Below, in pieces: positions 46,781 through 58,484 of a DNA stretch of 64,000 bases. Position 1 is the first letter of the stretch. Every line of letters starts with the position of its first letter. A model generated the notes under the pieces. It was given only the letters and a program-made list of their open reading frames with translations. It was not told the origin of the DNA and made no database searches. A program made the translations under genes and the position numbers. Source of the stretch: Deroplatys truncata (lineage: Eukaryota; Arthropoda; Insecta; Mantodea; Mantidae); NCBI GenBank assembly GCA_030765065.1, contig CM060975.1, positions 202,468,007 through 202,532,006 of the forward strand. The letters run 5' to 3'.

Positions 46781-47431
46781 TTTTTTATATCTATTTCATT
46801 TTAATCTTTGCAGAAATAACTACATTACAGATTTCGTTATAGATACAAAGAGAACAGCGATAGTCAAATGATTAAGAACTGGACGCTATACGCTTGCCTT
46901 AAAATTCCATACTGTTTCCACGCAATCGCGAGAAACAACTGAATGTAGACAAGACTTTAAAAGAATGACCAAACAATGGACAATTCAATCCATTTATAAC
47001 GGATACCTCAGAAATCGTTTATGCCATAAAAAAGGTTATTTGACATAAATTATGTGTTTTAAAGAGATCTATAACTTTTGTATAGTACCATTATGTCTAT
47101 CGCTTGTCGTTTACCTCTTGTACAAGATTATACAAAATTCCTTCCGACAGAAGAGGACTTCAGAGGCTATTCCCAGAAAATTTAAAATATACATTTTATT
47201 CGTCAGTATATATACATATATATTTAATATAGGGTGTTTTAATCAAAATAATTAGCCATTTTTTAGAAACAAAAACATTTGAAAAATCTTCAATGTAAAG
47301 TGTAGTTCGGTAAGTGGATTTTCTTGAAAATCTTCCTGTCGCATTGCAAATATACTGAAGATGCTTTGAAAGATACTGAACCTACCCAGTTTGGTGTTTA
47401 CCCGACTTTTCGTTGTTGAGTTATGCTGTTC

Positions 47432-47585
47432 ACACACACACACACATACACACACACATACACACACACACATACACACACATACACACACACATACACA
47501 CACATACACACACATACACACACATACACACACACATACACACTCACACACACACACACATACACACTCACACACACACATACGC
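47432..47585. repeat. CA/CATA composite microsatellite, about 150 bp
   Basis: The longest simple repeat in the window: CA runs regularly broken by TA (CACACATA) and, toward the end, by TCACA. It sits at the fixed microsatellite position of Rpt-A copy 19. Overlapping open frames on both strands encode only H-T or C-V repeats. Confidence 0.9.
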
Positions 47586-47715
47586 ATCTTTTTCTAAAAA
47601 TGCTTTTTTGGACTCAAGGTCCTAAAAACAAGTATTTTCAATGAACTCTTGGTATCGAATTTTTGGGTGGAATTCAATACCTTCTCTAACTTTTATGCGC
47701 GGCGAAAAGAAGGTT

Positions 47716-48314
47716 AACATTTCCAAAATATTATAATATATATAATCCAAAACATCTTATGATTTAGGGTTTGGAACAAGTTAACTTCATTAGTTTAATG
47801 AAATAGGTTTGTTAGATTTATGTCCATATTTATTAACAAAATTATAAAATTAAATACAACAAATTACATGGAGTTTATAGCTTTTAATAATGCTGAAACA
47901 CCTAAACTTAGAAAAAAGAAAAATAGGCTATTGGTTGCTTTGTCCTTACTTAATACTATGTAATTACAATATATCACTAAAGACATCAGTCCGCGAAAAT
48001 AGAAGTTCTTCAAGAATTTCGTACTTGACGTCACATTGAGGAAAGGTTTTCTCAACCGTAGCATGACTTGTTGGAAAGAGTGGTGAGGGTTGTCTAAGTA
48101 AACTGAAAACTGCCGGAATAGAATGTTTGGAAACACCAGTCCATTGGTAACGAAATTAATTTAAAAGTAAAAATCTAAACTTGAAAATGTTTATGAAACA
48201 TGAAGAAGTTACCGAAATATTATGACATGCGAAATCTTTTACCATGTGCGTTGAATTCTATACACTGCAAAACATAAAAATATTTCTTACCATAGACAGA
48301 GCTTAGAAACCATG
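47716..48314. other. Unassigned spacer
   Basis: The minus-strand frame at 47864-48136 (90 codons) has no recognisable motif. Confidence 0.4.
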
Positions 48315-49922
48315 GTTTAGAACAGGTTTTGTCAAACTCGACCCGAGCTGCTTTTGTTTGGCCCGCCTACAAACTTCAGCAAATGTTAATACAAAGAAAC
48401 GGTGTAGCTATATTAGTATAATGTATTCTGGAATTTGAAAGGATTAAATAAATTATGCACTCACATTTTATATTGATATGCAGGGAAGTGATCTATTAAG
48501 GACAAATACCAGGAAGTTATATTGGTTGATTTTTACAAGTGCCTGCAGATGACATACTTCTCATTTGAAAGACTTAGCACGGGGAGTAATATGAGTGTTC
48601 ACATCAACACATAGGTGTTGTATTGTAGTTCAACTGTTGGGGAGCCCAACTTGAAGTTATTGCAACCGCACGTATGGTACCCGGTAGCCTTCGTCCCAAA
48701 AATTTAAAAATATTAACTTTGTAATTTGACTGTTTCTTTAAATATTATATATTTATGTTTGCCTCGGCTGCGTCAGTATTATTTTTAGAGACATGAATTT
48801 CTTATGAGGGCGTGATGCGGCTGAAGAATGTAGGCTTACACAGATTATAACTTTTAATTCACTCCTTTTTATAGAGAGAGCTGTGAGATTCTTTTGTTAA
48901 TTACTTGCACTTTTTATTTGTCTCACACGAATACGTATTAAATTTCTGGAGGACATATCTCACGTCGGGAACACTTCCTACAACCAACGCGTCCAGTTAT
49001 GAGCGCTGTCTACAAGCAATTGAGTTCTAGATTTGTAAATTTTGCTATATTTCAGTTTCTATTGGCTAATCCTGCTCCAATAGAATACCTTCATTTAACT
49101 AAAACTTTTTCTGGTTGTTGATTAGCTATTTTGTAAACTGTCTCAAAATTTACATTATTGTTGCTCCAATAATGACTAGTAGCATTATTACACTTTATTA
49201 CTCATTATTGCCTCAAAGTTACCTCATTGTTAGCAACTTTTAACCTATTATTCTCAAGCTCCTACATGATTAAATTACGCAATACATTCAGATAACATTA
49301 TACAATAATATAAAGATGTACAATGGATGTAATATACACTTTTATATATTATTACATATATATATATATATATTGCTTTAAGGCGGGCTGTTATTGAATT
49401 ATATATATATATATATATATTATATAATTAGACTGAAATTATTTAAGTGTTAAAATACTGCCTCAAAGACATTTTTGAAACGAAATATACCAAATCAAAA
49501 TAAAGGTCTGTTATGCTTGATGAACATATAAAGCAGTTTGATGAAAGGCAGCAGAAAATTAGAACCAGAAATGTCTCCAATTATAGCACGTAAAACCCAA
49601 TTTCATACTTCTAATCAAATAGGAACTGCTCCATATTAACCTAATTGTTTTCACTTAACAGGTGTTTATATTATATTGTTTATGAGTTTCATTGTCATGA
49701 GACTATGAATAGAAAACAAGTCATTTGTTTAGTATTTAATTACTAAACACTAATACTGTTGATTTCAGTTTAATAAAATACTGGGTTTGAAAACTAATCT
49801 GATCTGTACGCCTCGTGCCTGTAGGTTTATGGATCCTACTTCAAACCTATGTGGCCCGTGATCCAATCTCCGATGGTTAATTGGTTCCCGGTATGAAAAG
49901 TTTGTCAACCCCTAGTTTATAA
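48315..49922. mobile_element. hAT-like non-autonomous element, split by Rpt-C
   Basis: The body 48323-49914 is flanked by GTTTAGAA (48315-48322) and GTTTATAA (49915-49922), an 8-bp duplication with one mismatch, as hAT elements make. The ends are short inverted repeats, CAGGTTTTGTCAAACTC and, inverted, TAGGGGTTGACAAACTT. GTGGCCCG and TTTGGCCCGCC occur near the two ends. Rpt-C copy 4 fills 48615-49465. No transposase remnant seen. Confidence 0.5.
48615..49465 (-). repeat. Rpt-C copy 4
   Basis: Minus-strand copy starting TGAGGCAGTATTTTAACAC at 49465 and running to the CAACTGTTGGGGAGCC region near 48640. It carries the same CCAAT boxes and the CTGATATAG-lacking variant of the AGCTCTC segment. 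AT microsatellites lie at about 49357-49372 and 49400-49422. Confidence 0.7.
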
Positions 49923-52900
49923 TATGACATTTCATATCTTGCCTGTCTAGTTATATCTCATAGGGGAAGGGTTCGCATTTCTTCAGCTGCCTTGGTGCGA
50001 GCGCTGCATACCCCTAGCACTCGTGGTACTTCTGACGTTACTAGAAGTACGCCGGGCCGAACATTTGAGCCACTCCTGAAAGGGATCTGTTCGGATTGAG
50101 TTGGACACGGCGGGATAGTGGTTCCCGATACTGTAATTATTTGAATATTTATATTATTTGTATATGTTGGATATACACTGTACATGGCTGTGGCAATTGT
50201 TTTTATATCGTTAGGTATTACGAGAATGTATAAAGTGAGAACACAATGACAGAAGTCATTCATGAATAAGCCCATCAAGTTTATCATGACTCACTACATC
50301 AGGAAAAAACTTCATTTTACAGAGCTGCTTCATTTAAATGTGTTCCTTAAGGTGTATGAGCGAGTGAAGTAGATGAGATAAATGAACAAGGTAGACCTAT
50401 TACTATGCATGAGCTCTAGACTGAGAATGAACAATGCAGATATAAATAAAGTGAGTGCATGAATGTAATGAACCGAAATTGAAATAATAATGGCATATGA
50501 GAGTGGATCATCACTGTCCGTTTATGAGTAGATCTCGACATTTACTTATTTTCCTATTTTCTTCCTTGGTTTAGAATCGTATGCTTTTTGTATGTATGTT
50601 TCATGCATACTGGAGTAAAATATGCTAATTTTATAGTGCCTATATTTCCATTGTGCCTATCTTTTTTGTAATTAGAACTATTACCAAGGATTTTGTCTAT
50701 CGTAATTTCATTATTTTTTGTTGTTGGCGGTTATTTATTAATAAATATTTATTAATAAAACTTTAACCTACGTATTGGAATTAATATTTTGCTCTCTGAG
50801 CCAATGATCCATTTTGCCTGAGGAAGTCTGTAATACCGGTATTCCGTTTCTAACATCAACAGTTGTGTTGTTTTATATAATTAAATAGTGGCAACTTGGC
50901 ACAACAAAGCGTAGGCAAGTGGTTAACTATAAGAAACTATTGGCTTACGACTGGGAAATCGTTCCTTTAAGTATTAACTCCTCGCTTTGTTCATTAATAC
51001 GATGGCTTTATTGTTTTCTACTTTGGAAAACACGTTAGGCGAAAACACAGTACTGACCTAGAAATACTAAGCTTATTTCATTAGAGAACGTAATACTTTA
51101 GTTACACATAACGGACTGAACAATAATTATAAACCAGTGTGGGTATGTAAAACATATTCAAGAGAAAAACTACTTAAACTAATAATAGGGTTTGCCATAA
51201 AAAATAGTAACTGAAAAGTGCAAATTTAAACAAATAATGTTTACAGTTTACACTCCCTTAAGGGAATGCCGGAATTCAGTAAATTTAATAAAATTACGGT
51301 ATATGGGATATGGCCATTTGATATTTCTATATTGTTCTGTCACGTCAAAGTGTATTTTATGTAATAAGTGAATAAATAACTGCGACTACGCTAACGTTTA
51401 TCATTACTGATAGTGGCTATATTAGTGGCTATTTTTAACTTGTTGGAGTGCCTATTTGCCCGACTATTTTAAGTATTTTAAGTTTTTAACGTTTATTCCA
51501 CCAAGCACTAGTTATGGTAATTCAGTTATTTTTAACTGCCGAAATAATATTGCCACTCTAAAATGAATTCAGACGATGGAGCAAGGAATTACTGCGAGCA
51601 TTACATTAATTTCAGGATTGCACATAGAATAGGAAGGTAGCTTAACTATGCATGCATTATTATTATTAAAGCTTCCTAGAATATGCATAAACCGGAAAGG
51701 AAGGGAAAATAACTTCAAAAACTTTACACAGATCCAAAAGAACAATTAAGCCAATTTTTATAAAAAGACAAATTCCAAATCAGTACCTGGTGGTCAGAGG
51801 AAGTTGTGCTGCTCAACACATTTTGACTATCCGACGACAGCACACACAAAGAGGTAGAGATCTCACTACGCGTTAGTATCTACTTGATACCTCCACCCAT
51901 AAACTTACGTCACAACCGGCCAATATTGTCAGCTTCAGAATGTACAATCCCCCCAAATACAGCAAACTAAATCCCTAGATACGCTAAACGCCACAATATG
52001 ACATCAGAGCATGCTTTAACTCACGGAATAGAGGGACGTTGTTAATGATAGGTAGTATTTTGAGTTGTTCCAAACTTATAGTTCTCTTTCAACGGGCACC
52101 GAGTCCGATGCAATTTCTATTTGGAAAAGGTTGTTTCTCTATATGCATTTTTTTGGGACTGTAACAGATTATTTAGTATGCCTTAAGGACGTGCAGTATA
52201 AGCAAAACGTCACACTGACACTGAAGTTGCTTAGTATGATAAATATAAAGGTGAAGATTGTGCTAATACAGTCACTAAAGTTTAAGACACGAATATTTAG
52301 TAGCAATTTTAATCTCATTATATAATTACAATGGGTGTTACGTGAGTCAAAAGATTAACAAAAGTACTTTAGTACCTACCCCGCGATGCCCGAGGCATTG
52401 CCGATTTTGGTAAACCAGAACTTTTCCAAAACTTGTTTGTTTACACTTAATAGCTATTTATGGTACAAGTGTTAAAAGTAGGGTTTTATTTTACGAATAA
52501 GAGTGTTTGCAAAACGAGGTCGTAGGCTGAGTGTATTAATCCTACTAGAAAAATAAAATCTTTTTATAAACCATTTTTAGGCACACCTGAAAGATTTAAA
52601 TTAACAGTAAAAGAATACCACATTGATGCCAGGGCTATATGCAACTAAGCGAAATGCCGTCTAGAGCGAGATCAACAGACGTGTGAAGCGAGAGTGTAGT
52701 TGTTTGTTGATTCGCTAGAAGTTCTTACCTTGCACCAGTCAATGAAGCTATTATATACTATAGAATACAGTTTTCTAGATCCTTTTGTAGCAATTCGAAT
52801 GTTACCATTTTTTTTAAAATTCCCTTGTTTACCCAGTTTTTCATTACTGTGTTTTACTGTTGTCTTTTAATGCTTATTACCGCATTTACACAAATTACAC
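49923..52900. other. Longest repeat-free stretch, unassigned
   Basis: About 3 kb with no repeat shared with the rest of the window. A GC-richer patch at 49965-50115 underlies the minus-strand frame 49958-50287, which has no recognisable motif. Frames at 52065-52325 and elsewhere are also unassigned. If host regulatory DNA or a small exon exists in this window, this is the likeliest place, but I see no positive evidence. Confidence 0.4.
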
Positions 52901-52904
52901 ACAA

Positions 52905-53010
52905 ACCCCATGCCCATGGTGGGACTCGAACCCACTACTCTGAGCTTGGCAAAGAGCCGAAGCTATACACTCCAGCGACCACGGCTACAAGGGCCGGCAA
53001 CCTATTGGCA
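52905..53010 (-). mobile_element. SINE S5 copy 2
   Basis: On the minus strand: GCCCTTGTAGCCGTGGTCGC (box A-like) and GTGGGTTCGAGTCCCACC (box B-like). The B-box stem is intact. Compared with a real tRNA the anticodon region is too long and the acceptor stem does not pair, so I call it a SINE head. Confidence 0.65.
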
Positions 53011-53124
53011 GCTTCCAGAATTACGTCCGGCTCTTGGAATTTAATTTCATCCATATTCGTACCTACCGACATTTTATCGATTATTCAGGCCATAGATAAA
53101 AGAAATATGATTCAGATAAAAAAA

Positions 53125-54850
53125 TTGATGTGTTACACTCATATGGCTTTCTCTACTCTTGTACAAACTATTTTTACAAACGCTTATTCTCCATATGCTT
53201 CATGTTAATGATGTTAATCTTATTGCTAATTTTCTTGTGGGTGCAAGGGGAATATGGTAGACTTTAAGCGATAGTAAAATATTTTAAGAGCTGGTTGCTA
53301 TGTGGCGCATCCCATTCTCTTTGCATGTCCAGGACATAAAAAAATCTGATGTGTTACACTCACATGACTTTCTCTACTCTTGTACAATCTATTTTTACAA
53401 ACGCCTATTCTCCATATGCTTTATGTTAATCGAGATATCGAGATGTCAATCTTATTGGTAATTTTCTTGTAGATGCAAGGGGAATATGGTAGCTTTTAAG
53501 TGATGGTCAAATATTTTAACGCTGGTTGCTATGCGGCGCATTCCATTCTCTTTGCAAGTCCAGGACATAAAAAAATGAATAACGAATTTGAGAAAAAGTA
53601 TAAGTATTGGAAAATTTAAGGGAATAACAAGCAATATCTCGAAAACGGTTCACTCAACAAAAGAAATGTATATGACATAAGTTGTGTATGTTAACGAGAT
53701 CTACATTTTTTGTGTAGTAAAATTTTGTCTATCTCTTATGGTTTACCAGTTATGCAAAAGTCGTTCACAATGAAGAATACTTTTGGAGACATTCCCAGAA
53801 AATTCGAGATATACATTTCATTTCTCATGACATTATCTTAAACATATGATATTTTAATCAAAATCGTTAGAGCCATTTTTGAGAAAATTAAAATTTTCGA
53901 AAAATGTTCCATGTAAAGGGTAGTCTGGGGTGGGGGGATTTTCTTGAAAAGCTTCGTGTCGCATCTCTGGAAGATACTGAACCTAAATACCAAGTTTGGT
54001 GTTTATCCGACTGTTCGTTTTTGAGTTATGCTGTTCACAGACACACACGCACAGACACACACACAGACACACACACAGACACACACACACACACACACAC
54101 ACAGACACACACACGGACATGTTTCCAAAAATGCTTTTTTTGGATTCAGGAGGTCTCAAAACATGTATTTCCGGTGAAATCTCGGTATCGAATTTTTGGG
54201 TGGAATGCAATACTTCCCCTACTTACTATACGTAGTAGGGAAAGTAAAAATGAATAAGAAATTCCCATTTGAGAAAATAAGTGTTGAAAATTTAAGGGAA
54301 TAACAAGCAATATCTCGAAAATGGTTCACTCAACAAAAACAATGAATATGTCATAAATTGTGTATTTTAACCCGATCTACATTTTTTGTGCAGTAAAATT
54401 TTGTTTATCTCTTATGGTTTACCAGTTATGCAAAAGTCGTTCACAATGAAGAATACTTTTGGAGACATTCCCAGAAAATTCAAGATATACATTTTATTTG
54501 TAATTTGTCATATGATATTTTAATCAAAATCGTTAGAGCCATTTTTGAGAAAATTAAAGTGTTAGAAAAATGTTCCATGTAAAGGGTAATCTGGGGTGGG
54601 GGAATTTTCTTGAAAATCTTCGTGTCGCATCTCTGGAAGATACTGAACCTAAATACCAAATTTGGTGTTTATCCGACTGCTCGTTTCTGAGTTATGCTGT
54701 TCACTGACACACACGGACATGTTTCCAAAAATGCTTTTTTTGGATTCATGGGGCCTCAAAACATGTATTTCCTGTGAAATCTCGGTATCGAATTTTTGGG
54801 TGGAATACAATACTTCCCCTACTATACGTAGTAGAGAAAGTAAAAAAAAA
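53125..54850 (+). mobile_element. Rpt-A copy 21 (outer), split by copy 22
   Basis: Begins TTGATGTGTTACACTCATAT at 53125, is interrupted at 53345-54250 and continues from TGAATAAGAAATTCCC at 54251 to AGAAAGTAAAAAAAAA at 54850. Confidence 0.9.
53345..54250 (+). mobile_element. Rpt-A copy 22, nested in copy 21
   Basis: Full length, TCTGATGTG to GGGAAAGTAAAAA, followed by T. The host sequence on the two sides, GGACATAAAAAAA and TGAATAAGAA, is continuous in uninterrupted copies (for example at 40033 and 53567). The microsatellite at 54041-54115 is CACACACAGA-type. Confidence 0.95.
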
Positions 54851-55273
54851 GTATAAGCCTGCCAACACATGGAACAGGTTACCTAGTCAACGCATTGCGA
54901 TAAATTGAAGTCTGACGATTATTATTGTGAACAGATAATGCTACCGCCATGAGAAATTAATATAAAAAAACAGTCTATTTATTAAACATGTACAAATGAA
55001 AAGAGTATAATTGCCATGTGATTGGACTTTAAACCATAGTTGGTACCAATGTAGTGGTGTCATACCAGTGCGATAAAGTACAACCTTTATTTCGCGTGTC
55101 TTGTGTTAAAGTTATAGTATTGTTTCCAGCTGTCTAAAAATGAATTAAATCCATTACAATATGCATGAGAACACAGAGTCCCCAGTGGGATGTCACAGCA
55201 TCCAGCAGTGACTAACGTAATTAGAGTTTGAAACAACAACCATGCCGAAAGGAAAGGATGCGACTCGTTACAC
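54851..55273. other. Unassigned spacer
   Basis: No recognised gene or repeat. Confidence 0.45.
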
Positions 55274-56090
55274 TGAGGCAGTATTTTATATCATAACATG
55301 CTGTGAGTGCCACAGTAATTGTAGTGTAAATTAATGTTATTGTATGTACAGGATTTTAGATGTTTTTTAGCCATAAGTATTGTTAGGAAATAAGTTTACA
55401 TGGCCTCACTGAAACTGACAATAGAAGTGGGTAAAATAAACCAATTGTTTATTGGTGAGTTGTTTATCACTAAGAAGAGACAAACAAATGACGTCAGGGT
55501 AGCGTGTCTTTCTTTAGAAATGGAGGGAATAGCTTCCCTAGAGTATATATTTTAGTAGTAGTGATTGGCTGACAAAACAGACGCTAATGTTGGCGCGATT
55601 TGGTAACCAATAGCAACTCTATTATAATGTTTAGGCAATTCGAGGAGAGGGAGTATATATTCTCGAGCTATAAGCATGTGTCGCGCAGTTCTAAGGAATC
55701 TCTCGTGAGGTGCACGTCATACAGTTTGGAAGAATCTCTCGCGAGGTACACGTCGTAAAGTTAGTTACAAAATGTGAAGTACGCGGCAACTAATACAACA
55801 GTAATTACATTCGGAAATATAACAGTATCAGTCAGGCGTGTATCAAGATTAAATATGTGAATTATTAATTAAGTGTGACGGCAATAAAAGTGTAGAAACA
55901 AATTATTTTATCAGTGTTATCGTTTAGCAACAACTCCTTTCCGTTTACACGCCCTGCATAGAGACACTTGTTCGACTGCGTTGTAATAGCTAGCCGGAGG
56001 ACAAAGAACCCAAAATTTAAAATAATAAAACAATAACAGGCGCCCAGCAAATAAGATAACACGAGCCAGATTACTGCGACAACACTCTCA
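55274..56090 (+). repeat. Rpt-B copy 2 (LTR-like)
   Basis: Starts TGAGGCAGTATTTTATATC. Promoter-like signals occur in order: TGACGTCA (55489-55496), an inverted CCAAT (about 55564), CCAAT (55607), TATATAT (55654-55660) and GCAGTT (55685-55690) about 33 bp downstream, fitting a pol II start. AATAAA follows at 55883. Two GC-rich direct repeats with CTCGTGAGG/CTCGCGAGG lie at 55703-55755. At about 56039 the sequence ACAGGCGCCCAGC could be an LTR end (CA) followed by a primer-binding site. No gag or pol follows, so it may be a solo LTR. Confidence 0.6.
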
Positions 56091-57150
56091 CCAAAAAGAT
56101 GAGTAAGCCATTGTGTAAAACAGAACAAGAAGTCTCAGCATTATATCACTATCGAAAAACTTGCATCCTTAAGACGAAAAGTAAATAAAGTACTGCTACA
56201 ACAATCTGCAACACAGCACGGTCTCTGTGTCGGATAAGCGTTCTTTACATAAATATCCTGAATCAAATTGCATTCATGTTTGAAACCCGGGCCATTATCG
56301 GCATTCCTTACGCAAGCATTTTACCTTTTTTCTTTGATATTTTAAACAAACACTTAATACCAGCACAATTGCAACGTGACAATGCATACCAGAAAGGCTT
56401 CGACTTAAATATCTGTACATCCATCAACATGCAAGACGGAATTGCATCTGTTAATTTTAAATTCTCTCTGTTTGCCTTAACGACTTCTGGCTTCTGTGCT
56501 AGACTTTTATTTTGTTTATGAAGACATTAGTTAGGAATTCCAGCAGTGATACCAGTTTTCAACATGCTTGGACCTACACTAAAATTCCAAATATAATTTT
56601 AGCGAAAATATGGACATAAGAAGTGGTTATAATGCAGAAGCTACAGGCACCTTTCATTTTTGTTTTTATTGTAGTGCTTGTAGGTTGTAACGGGCTCATT
56701 TCTAAAGCTGAAGTTGACAAAAACATTAACGTACAAGCCGTTGATGGTCATAAAGAGCAGAGCTTATAGTAATAGGTCTAACTTCAGAGTATTCCTTAGC
56801 AGATGCCGGCCACTTAAGACTGTATATCCACATTCTCGAATCAACAAATCATACAAAACCGGCTTGATCTAATGACGAATGCTCAGGTATGTACATTAGC
56901 GTCAGTGGCGGCTTGTACTTTGCCATACAGGGTGCCCAAGCATCGCCCAGAATCAGATTTCTATTCTTAGTGCGCCGCGGAGGTTATAAAAATTGCAAGT
57001 GCAAACTTTCTACGTTCTCTACAACATATCTGTGATTGGAAGTGAATGAATTGAATGAATTTATTTACACAAAATAATAACAAAATATATACTGTTTTAC
57101 CATTAGTAAAAAGAGTGCTTAGTATTTTGGATCCTATACAAATAACACCT
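56091..57150. other. Unassigned spacer
   Basis: The frame at 56276-56521 (81 codons) has no recognisable motif. No repeats recognised. Confidence 0.4.
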
Positions 57151-57157
57151 GGTACCG

Positions 57158-57885
57158 AGCAGGATGGCTCAGGCAGCAAGGTTGTGGCCCGCATTGGGAA
57201 GGTCCCGCGTTCGATTCCCGGTGATAGGACAGCTTTAATAATCAATAAATTTAACTATTAAAATAAGCTAATGGATCGTATAAATTATTAAATTCATTTA
57301 TTCAATAAATGAATGTAATAAAAATAAAAGAATGGATCAATGGAAATTGCTTTTAAAAAATTAATAAAAAATTGTTTTATGTAAACTTCCCAGAAATTCT
57401 TTTTCCCCCTAAAAATGAATTCTGCCCAATTCGATTTACAGTTTTTTTTTCTTCAAAGCATTGGTTTAATAAAATATTATTCTCTTACAATAGACAGATT
57501 CCATTGCAAAGAAGAAGACCATGGGGTTTTTCATGGTTTTCCCCTGGTCGACTAGGCGAATGTCAGGGTGGTATATTCTACCACGATTTTTCATTTGCCC
57601 CATTTCATCTCATTTCATCTCTCCGTCTCATTTTTCAGGTGTGTGTTTGGGTCCTGCGGCGCTGCGCATTGGAAAGAGTTCTCCCCGTGAACGCCAGGGT
57701 GCATTCTCCCGCCCGTTAGGGTTGCTTCGTCGTCCTCTCTCGGGATTCTTCACCTCTACTGGTGCTCCGGTGTTGGAACTGGAAATGTTAGGGACCTTTG
57801 CGCGTCTCTATGGGCCTGTCTACCAGAGGACCTGTGACCTCCTACGGCTGCCTCACCTCATCCTTGCCTCCCAGAGTGTGTAGGC
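57158..57885 (+). mobile_element. SINE S2 copy 4, split by AT-rich sequence
   Basis: Head at 57158-57232 (GCAGGATGGCTCAGGCAGC, then box B-like GCGTTCGATTCCCGG). The S2 body resumes at about 57520 (GGGGTTTTTCATGGTTTTCC, CTAGGCGAATGTCAGGG) and runs to 57885. The 57233-57519 insert is AT-rich, with a short direct repeat of AATAAATGAATT-type sequence, and is of unknown nature. Confidence 0.65.
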
Positions 57886-57944
57886 ACAATAGCTCAAGCT
57901 GGTCGCAATACATCATACAAATAACACCCTGATTACTTTGTAGA

Positions 57945-58140
57945 AAGCATAATGGGAGGATGTAGTATTGTAATCCAACCAAACATTCTATGTTAACATT
58001 TCACAAGAAATACATATTTTGATATTTCTGAAAGCCCAAAAACCCATTCCTAAAGAAATGCCCAAATTTTCATATTCCTTCTTTTTTGTTTTCTCTACCA
58101 CCTACATATTTCCATATCGATATTTCACCGAAAATGCTCT
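57945..58140 (-). mobile_element. Two decayed Rpt-A 3' ends
   Basis: Two diverged pieces in series. One is around TGTAGTATTGTAATCCAACC, the other around TTTTCTCTACCACCTACATA with CGATATTTCACCGAAAAT. Both correspond to the 3' hairpin-to-ACCGGAAATA region on the minus strand. Confidence 0.45.
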
Positions 58141-58484
58141 TTGGTGGCCCACAGAACGGGGCTACGTCAGTTGCGTCCACGTAAACAAGTTTACGAAAAA
58201 TCAGTAAATCAGTTGACTCTGGGGTTTTTAAAATCAGTACTTCAGTTGCGTCTGTAGCTACCTGCATAGGTAGCTTGGGTAGGTGTGGGTTCTTCGATAA
58301 GACACAGCCAAGCAATGTTTAGCACGCTTCTGCTACGTCATATACAGCGTAAAGTCAAACTGGACATGCGTAGTAGTTCTCAATCTCAGTTGTGCACGAG
58401 CTATGACAAGTGAGAAGGGGAAGCATTTATTTTTAACCAAAATTTGTAACCTACTTACTATTTTAACCATACAATTTTTTACTT

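Larger units (their letters stand above)
45898..47715 (+). mobile_element. Rpt-A copy 19 (outer, diverged), split by copy 20
   Basis: Starts TCATGATGTGACACTCATTAC at 45898, is interrupted at 45975-46780 and continues to about 47715, where its 3' tip is diverged (GAAAAGAAGGTTAAC). It belongs to the diverged subfamily with GAACTGGACGCTATACGC. Confidence 0.8.

Noticed and set aside
47391..47644. His-Thr or Cys-Val repeat proteins around CA tracts
   Set aside because: Translation of dinucleotide repeats in several frames; no coding evidence.
49958..50287. Host gene exon in the GC-richer patch
   Set aside because: No recognisable domain, no convincing splice sites or codon pattern, and no second copy to compare.
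52905..53010. Functional tRNA gene
   Set aside because: A and B boxes are present but acceptor and anticodon stems do not form; the sequence matches the SINE S5 head at 43240. The same applies to the heads at 15820-15883, 21781, 29766 and 34136.
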